Shown here: piece after piece, positions 13,078-15,621 of the stretch | How positions within the stretch are numbered: the stretch's first letter is position 1 | Layout: every line of letters starts with the position of its first letter | Origin: Limnoraphis robusta CS-951 | GTDB taxonomy: Bacteria > Cyanobacteriota > Cyanobacteriia > Cyanobacteriales > Microcoleaceae | Reading direction: 5' to 3' | NCBI RefSeq assembly: GCF_000972705.2 | Contig: NZ_LATL02000348.1 | Location: forward strand, 1-15,621 | DNA: 15,621 nt | Notes under the pieces: model-generated | Told to the model about the DNA's origin: nothing | What the model saw: only the letters and a program-made list of their open reading frames with translations | Databases searched by the model: none | Made by a program: the position numbers and the translations under genes

Positions 13078-13083
13078 TATACT
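13078..13083 (+). promoter_or_regulatory. Possible -10 box of the ABC1 kinase gene
   Basis: TATACT lies in the 135-bp gap before the kinase gene, about 95 nt before its start. The best -35 (TTTCAA, 13054-13059, 18-bp spacer) is poor. Confidence 0.3.
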
Positions 13084-13178
13084 GTTAATTAACAAAACGA
13101 TAACAACAAGATAACATCCACGACAGCACAATCTGTCCACCCAGTTACAATTCAGCGTTCAAGAGGAAAAATAAAAGC

Positions 13179-14858
13179 GTGAGTCCACACCCATTCACAT
13201 CTGAACGGTGTTATGACCCAGAAGCGATCGCCCAGTATTATCGCCGTCGTCCCTGGCAGGCTATTTGGCGGGCTATTACCGTAGTCTGGTTTTTTACAGG
13301 GTTTATTTTAGGTCTGTTTTGGGATCGATGGCGCCGACCCGAAGTTGAACATACACCGGAACGAGCGACTCAACTCCGAGAAATTTTAACTTATCTCGGC
13401 CCGACATTCATTAAAGTGGGTCAAGCCCTTTCCACTCGTCCTGACTTAATTCGCAAAGACTTTTTAGAGGAACTAACCCGACTTCAGGATCAGTTACCAC
13501 CTTTCAACACTGAAGTGGCGATGGTAATTTTAGAAACAGAGTTAGATCGAGATATTGACAGCGTTTTTAGTCAAGTTTCTCCCGAACCTGTCGCCGCCGC
13601 AAGTTTAGGTCAAGTGTATCGCGCCCGTTTGCGAACTGGGGAAGAAGTCGCGATCAAAATTCAGCGCCCTAATTTAGTTCCCATTCTCACCTTAGATTTA
13701 TATCTAATGCGATGGGCCGCCGGTTGGATTGCCCCTTGGCTACCGCTCAATTTAGGTCACGATTTGACCTTGATTGTTGATGAGTTTGGGGTTAAACTTT
13801 TTGAGGAAATAGACTATATCAATGAAGGTCGCAACGCAGAACGATTTGCTGCTTATTTTAGCGATGATCCGACGGTAAAAGTTCCTGAAATCTACTGGAA
13901 ATATACCAGCACTCGTGTCCTCGTTCTCGAATGGATTAATGGGTTTAAACTCACCGATGTTGACAGTATTCAAGCGGCTGGTTTAGACCTCGATCATCTG
14001 ATTTTAGTGGGAGTCACAAGCGGTTTGAGACAACTGCTAGAATTTGGTTTCTTCCACGCCGATCCCCATCCCGGAAATTTATTTGCAATGCCCGATGGTC
14101 GCATGGCATTTATTGATTTTGGCATGATGGATCAGCTAGAACAAGAGGTGAAAGAAACTTTAGTTGATTCTGTTGTACATTTGATTAATCGAGATTACAA
14201 CGATTTAGCAAAAGACTTTGTTAAATTAGGGTTTCTCACACCCAAAACTAATATTTTACCGATTGTTCCTGCCTTAGAAAAGGTTCTGGGAAATGCAATG
14301 GGTGAGAGTGTTCAGGATTTTAATTTCAAGACGATTACAGACAGTTTTTCAGAACTGATGTATGATTATCCTTTCAGAGTTCCGGCGAAATTTGCCCTGA
14401 TTATTCGCTCTTTGGTGACTCAAGAAGGAATTGCTTTAACGCTGAATTCCAGTTTCAAAATTGTTGATGTGGCTTATCCCTACGTCGCCCGACGTCTGTT
14501 GAAAGGGGAAACTCCGGCTTTACGTCGGCGCTTGATTGATGTACTCATAAAAGATGGTAAGTTCAAGTGGCAACGGTTGGAGAATATGTTAGCGATCGCT
14601 CAGTCTGATCAGACATTTGATATTCTACCAACGGCTCAATTGGGTTTACAATATTTACTGTCAGAAGAAGGAGAGTTTCTTCGCCGTCAACTGATTTTAG
14701 CCTTGACAGAAGATGATCGCCTTCATACCGAAGAAGTTCAACGCATCTGGAGTTTGGTTGGACATCATATTAAACCCGCTCGTTTATTTGATGTTGCTAT
14801 GGGTGCGATCGCCGATTTTTCAACCGCCCAAGTCGCCGCTTTGCGACTACTACAGTAG
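13179..14858 (+). CDS. ABC1/AarF/UbiB family atypical kinase
   Basis: Member of the ABC1K (UbiB/AarF) family, linked elsewhere to prenylquinone metabolism and, in plants and cyanobacteria, to stress responses. All family hallmarks are present in order: KxGQ at residues 79-82 (FIKVGQALSTRPDL), the Ala-rich loop AAAS at 139-142 in place of a Gly-rich loop, VAIKIQRP with Lys160, the VLEWINGFKLTD hinge, HADPHPGN at 293-300 and the metal-binding DFG at 313-315. A hydrophobic stretch at residues 33-48 suggests membrane association. The 559-residue length is typical of cyanobacterial members. The GTG start at 13179 has GAGG (13163-13166) upstream at 12 bases. The gene ends directly against an opposite-strand transposase relic. 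Which quinone step it affects cannot be told from sequence. Confidence 0.95.
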   Translation: MSPHPFTSERCYDPEAIAQYYRRRPWQAIWRAITVVWFFTGFILGLFWDRWRRPEVEHTPERATQLREILTYLGPTFIKVGQALSTRPDLIRKDFLEELTRLQDQLPPFNTEVAMVILETELDRDIDSVFSQVSPEPVAAASLGQVYRARLRTGEEVAIKIQRPNLVPILTLDLYLMRWAAGWIAPWLPLNLGHDLTLIVDEFGVKLFEEIDYINEGRNAERFAAYFSDDPTVKVPEIYWKYTSTRVLVLEWINGFKLTDVDSIQAAGLDLDHLILVGVTSGLRQLLEFGFFHADPHPGNLFAMPDGRMAFIDFGMMDQLEQEVKETLVDSVVHLINRDYNDLAKDFVKLGFLTPKTNILPIVPALEKVLGNAMGESVQDFNFKTITDSFSELMYDYPFRVPAKFALIIRSLVTQEGIALTLNSSFKIVDVAYPYVARRLLKGETPALRRRLIDVLIKDGKFKWQRLENMLAIAQSDQTFDILPTAQLGLQYLLSEEGEFLRRQLILALTEDDRLHTEEVQRIWSLVGHHIKPARLFDVAMGAIADFSTAQVAALRLLQ

Positions 14859-14859
14859 A

Positions 14860-15143
14860 AACCGCTGATCAAATGATCTGCTACCAATATGGGCTGAATA
14901 TTTTGATGAATTTCGAGTAGAAAAAGTTTGAGTAAATTTGACCAATGAGGTCTACAATCAGACAGAAACTCATAGGCTGAGTGCCACTTTCTACAAAAAA
15001 CAGCAAGCTTGAGACAATTCAGCCAAAAAACAGGGATTAGGAGTTAATAATGCAGCATCCATCAATTCAAATACAGCATCGGCGGCTGCACCCATCTGAT
15101 TGTAGACGTTTTGGTGAAACTCTTGCAATCGTTTAAGTGTCAT
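14860..15143 (-). pseudogene. Truncated, frameshifted transposase relic
   Basis: From ATG 15143 the minus strand reads MTLKRLQEFHQNVYNQMG, then DAVFELMDAALLTP and FLAELSQAC, and stops at a TAG. One frame over, it continues FCRKWHSAYEFLSDCRP, then WSNLLKLFL and PILVADH. Together these match the N-terminal part of a common cyanobacterial putative DDE-type transposase (pattern LxxFRxxxYxxMGxAxDAxFELMDA, FRRKWxSxYExLxDxRP, then PILVGDHTAW). Removing one T from the six-T run (plus strand 14995-15000) would rejoin the frames. The homology ends around the DH pair close to 14880, and the DNA then runs into the kinase stop codon, so the body of the element is gone. The family name is from memory of the motif. 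Confidence 0.65.
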
Positions 15144-15191
15144 CTGGATTAGAGAAAATTTATATAAACCTTTAATTCTCTCATCCAGATG
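15141..15191. repeat. 16-bp inverted repeat over the transposase start codon
   Basis: CATCTGGATTAGAGAA (15141-15156) and TTCTCTCATCCAGATG (15176-15191) pair at 15 of 16 positions around a 19-nt AT-rich loop. The left arm contains the ATG of the transposase relic. It may be an element end or a translation-blocking hairpin. Confidence 0.75.
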
Positions 15192-15315
15192 AACTAGGGG
15201 ACAAGTCCTATGGTTAGATGAGTCTAAACTCCAGCATCTGCTGGTAAAATGTGATAGGAATATTTGACTCGAACAGCTAATTTATCTGTGTTCTCTGCGT
15301 ATCTGTGGTTTCAGA
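15192..15315. other. Spacer with dispersed CAGAT/CACAG-type repeat
   Basis: No gene is seen. GGAC-AA-GTCC at 15198-15207 is a small palindrome. The segment at about 15285-15311, read on the minus strand, has the wording of the AACCACAGATACGCAGAGAA-type repeat frequent in cyanobacterial spacers. It lies just past the stop of the ABC permease gene. Confidence 0.4.
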
Positions 15316-15621
15316 CTATTTTATAGAACTTTCATGCCATTTTCCTAACAGTAAGTTAGATAAAGTGCTTAAAAGCAGAAAAATCACAATACCCAAAACA
15401 CTAATAATCACTAAAGCGGCAAACATTCGCGGTATTTCTAGATTGTAACTAGCAATCAACATTTGATAAGCCAATCCAGAGTTAGTTCCCCCGGTTCCAG
15501 CGATAAATTCCGCAACCACAGCGCCAATTAATGATAACCCGCCACTAATTCGTAAAGCGGATAAATAATAAGGCAATGCACTGGGTAATCTTAAATAAAG
15601 CATCGTTTGCCAGCGAGAAGC
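15316..15621 (-). CDS. ABC transporter permease, SsuC/TauC-type, partial
   Basis: The 3' part of a binding-protein-dependent inner-membrane permease, open to the right edge of the window (102 codons present including the stop). It begins inside the cytoplasmic EAA loop: SRWQTMLYLRLPSALPYYLSALRI, whose LPSALPY matches the I-x-LP part of the motif. Two hydrophobic helices follow (LSLIGAVVAEFIAG and MFAALVIISVLGIVIFLLLSTL), and GTGGTNSGLAYQMLIASYNL is typical of the nitrate/sulfonate/taurine/thiamine-precursor permease group. The substrate cannot be decided without the rest of the operon. The start lies outside; the ATG at 15603 is internal. The end (TAG, 15316-15318) is complete. Confidence 0.87.
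   Translation of the reverse strand, partial: ASRWQTMLYLRLPSALPYYLSALRISGGLSLIGAVVAEFIAGTGGTNSGLAYQMLIASYNLEIPRMFAALVIISVLGIVIFLLLSTLSNLLLGKWHESSIK

Noticed and set aside
14991..15001. Programmed -1 frameshift at U UUU UUG in the transposase relic
   Set aside because: The heptamer is in the right phase, but the downstream homologous frame is +1, so -1 slippage would not join the two parts. A simple one-base insertion fits better.

Overview
The window looks like a chromosomal stretch from a filamentous cyanobacterium of the Oscillatoria/Planktothrix/Lyngbya kind. The reasons are eight copies of the cyanobacterial HIP1 octamer GCGATCGC (2214, 3733, 11154, 11781, 12507, 13224, 14593, 14805), a very large cyanobacterial-style two-partner-secretion exoprotein, a DUF2887-type PD-(D/E)XK protein, an ABC1/AarF kinase, a solitary trpD, and intergenic spaces full of small palindromic and heptanucleotide repeats. 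The species assignment is inference.

Left end (1-2677): a decayed 3' end of an IS200/IS605-type tnpB lies on the minus strand (about 61-300), followed by AT-rich non-coding DNA. A minus-strand gene (575-1618) encodes a PilB/GspE-like protein that keeps the two N-terminal domains but has no ATPase core. A plus-strand exported L,D-transpeptidase (2015-2575) follows.

Centre-left (2678-8261): a DUF2231 membrane protein with a good intrinsic terminator, then a nested repeat element, then a 1491-residue secreted beta-helix protein with a TPS domain (3564-8039) and an in-frame tandem duplication of about 123 codons. No TpsB/FhaC-type outer-membrane partner is visible in the window. Its 3' side meets a convergent DUF2887 gene (8262-9140). 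The gap between them holds a 13-codon relic of a second DUF2887-type C-terminus and a palindrome whose loop carries a heptanucleotide array.

Centre-right (9200-13043): trpD (tryptophan biosynthesis), two tandem hairpin elements that may terminate it, a small ABM-like protein and a FetB/UPF0014 permease on the minus strand, and a divergent DegT-family sugar aminotransferase.

Right end (13044-15621): an ABC1-family kinase gene, directly followed by a frameshifted and truncated transposase relic on the opposite strand with a strong hairpin over its start codon, and finally the 3' part of a SsuC/TauC-type ABC permease that runs off the window.

The genes do not form one pathway. Most are single transcription units separated by repeat-rich spacers. 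The most unusual items are the motor-less PilB-like protein, the orphan TPS exoprotein, the duplicated DUF2887 tail and the layered repeat elements. I see no CRISPR array, tRNA, rRNA or obvious new multi-gene defence system.
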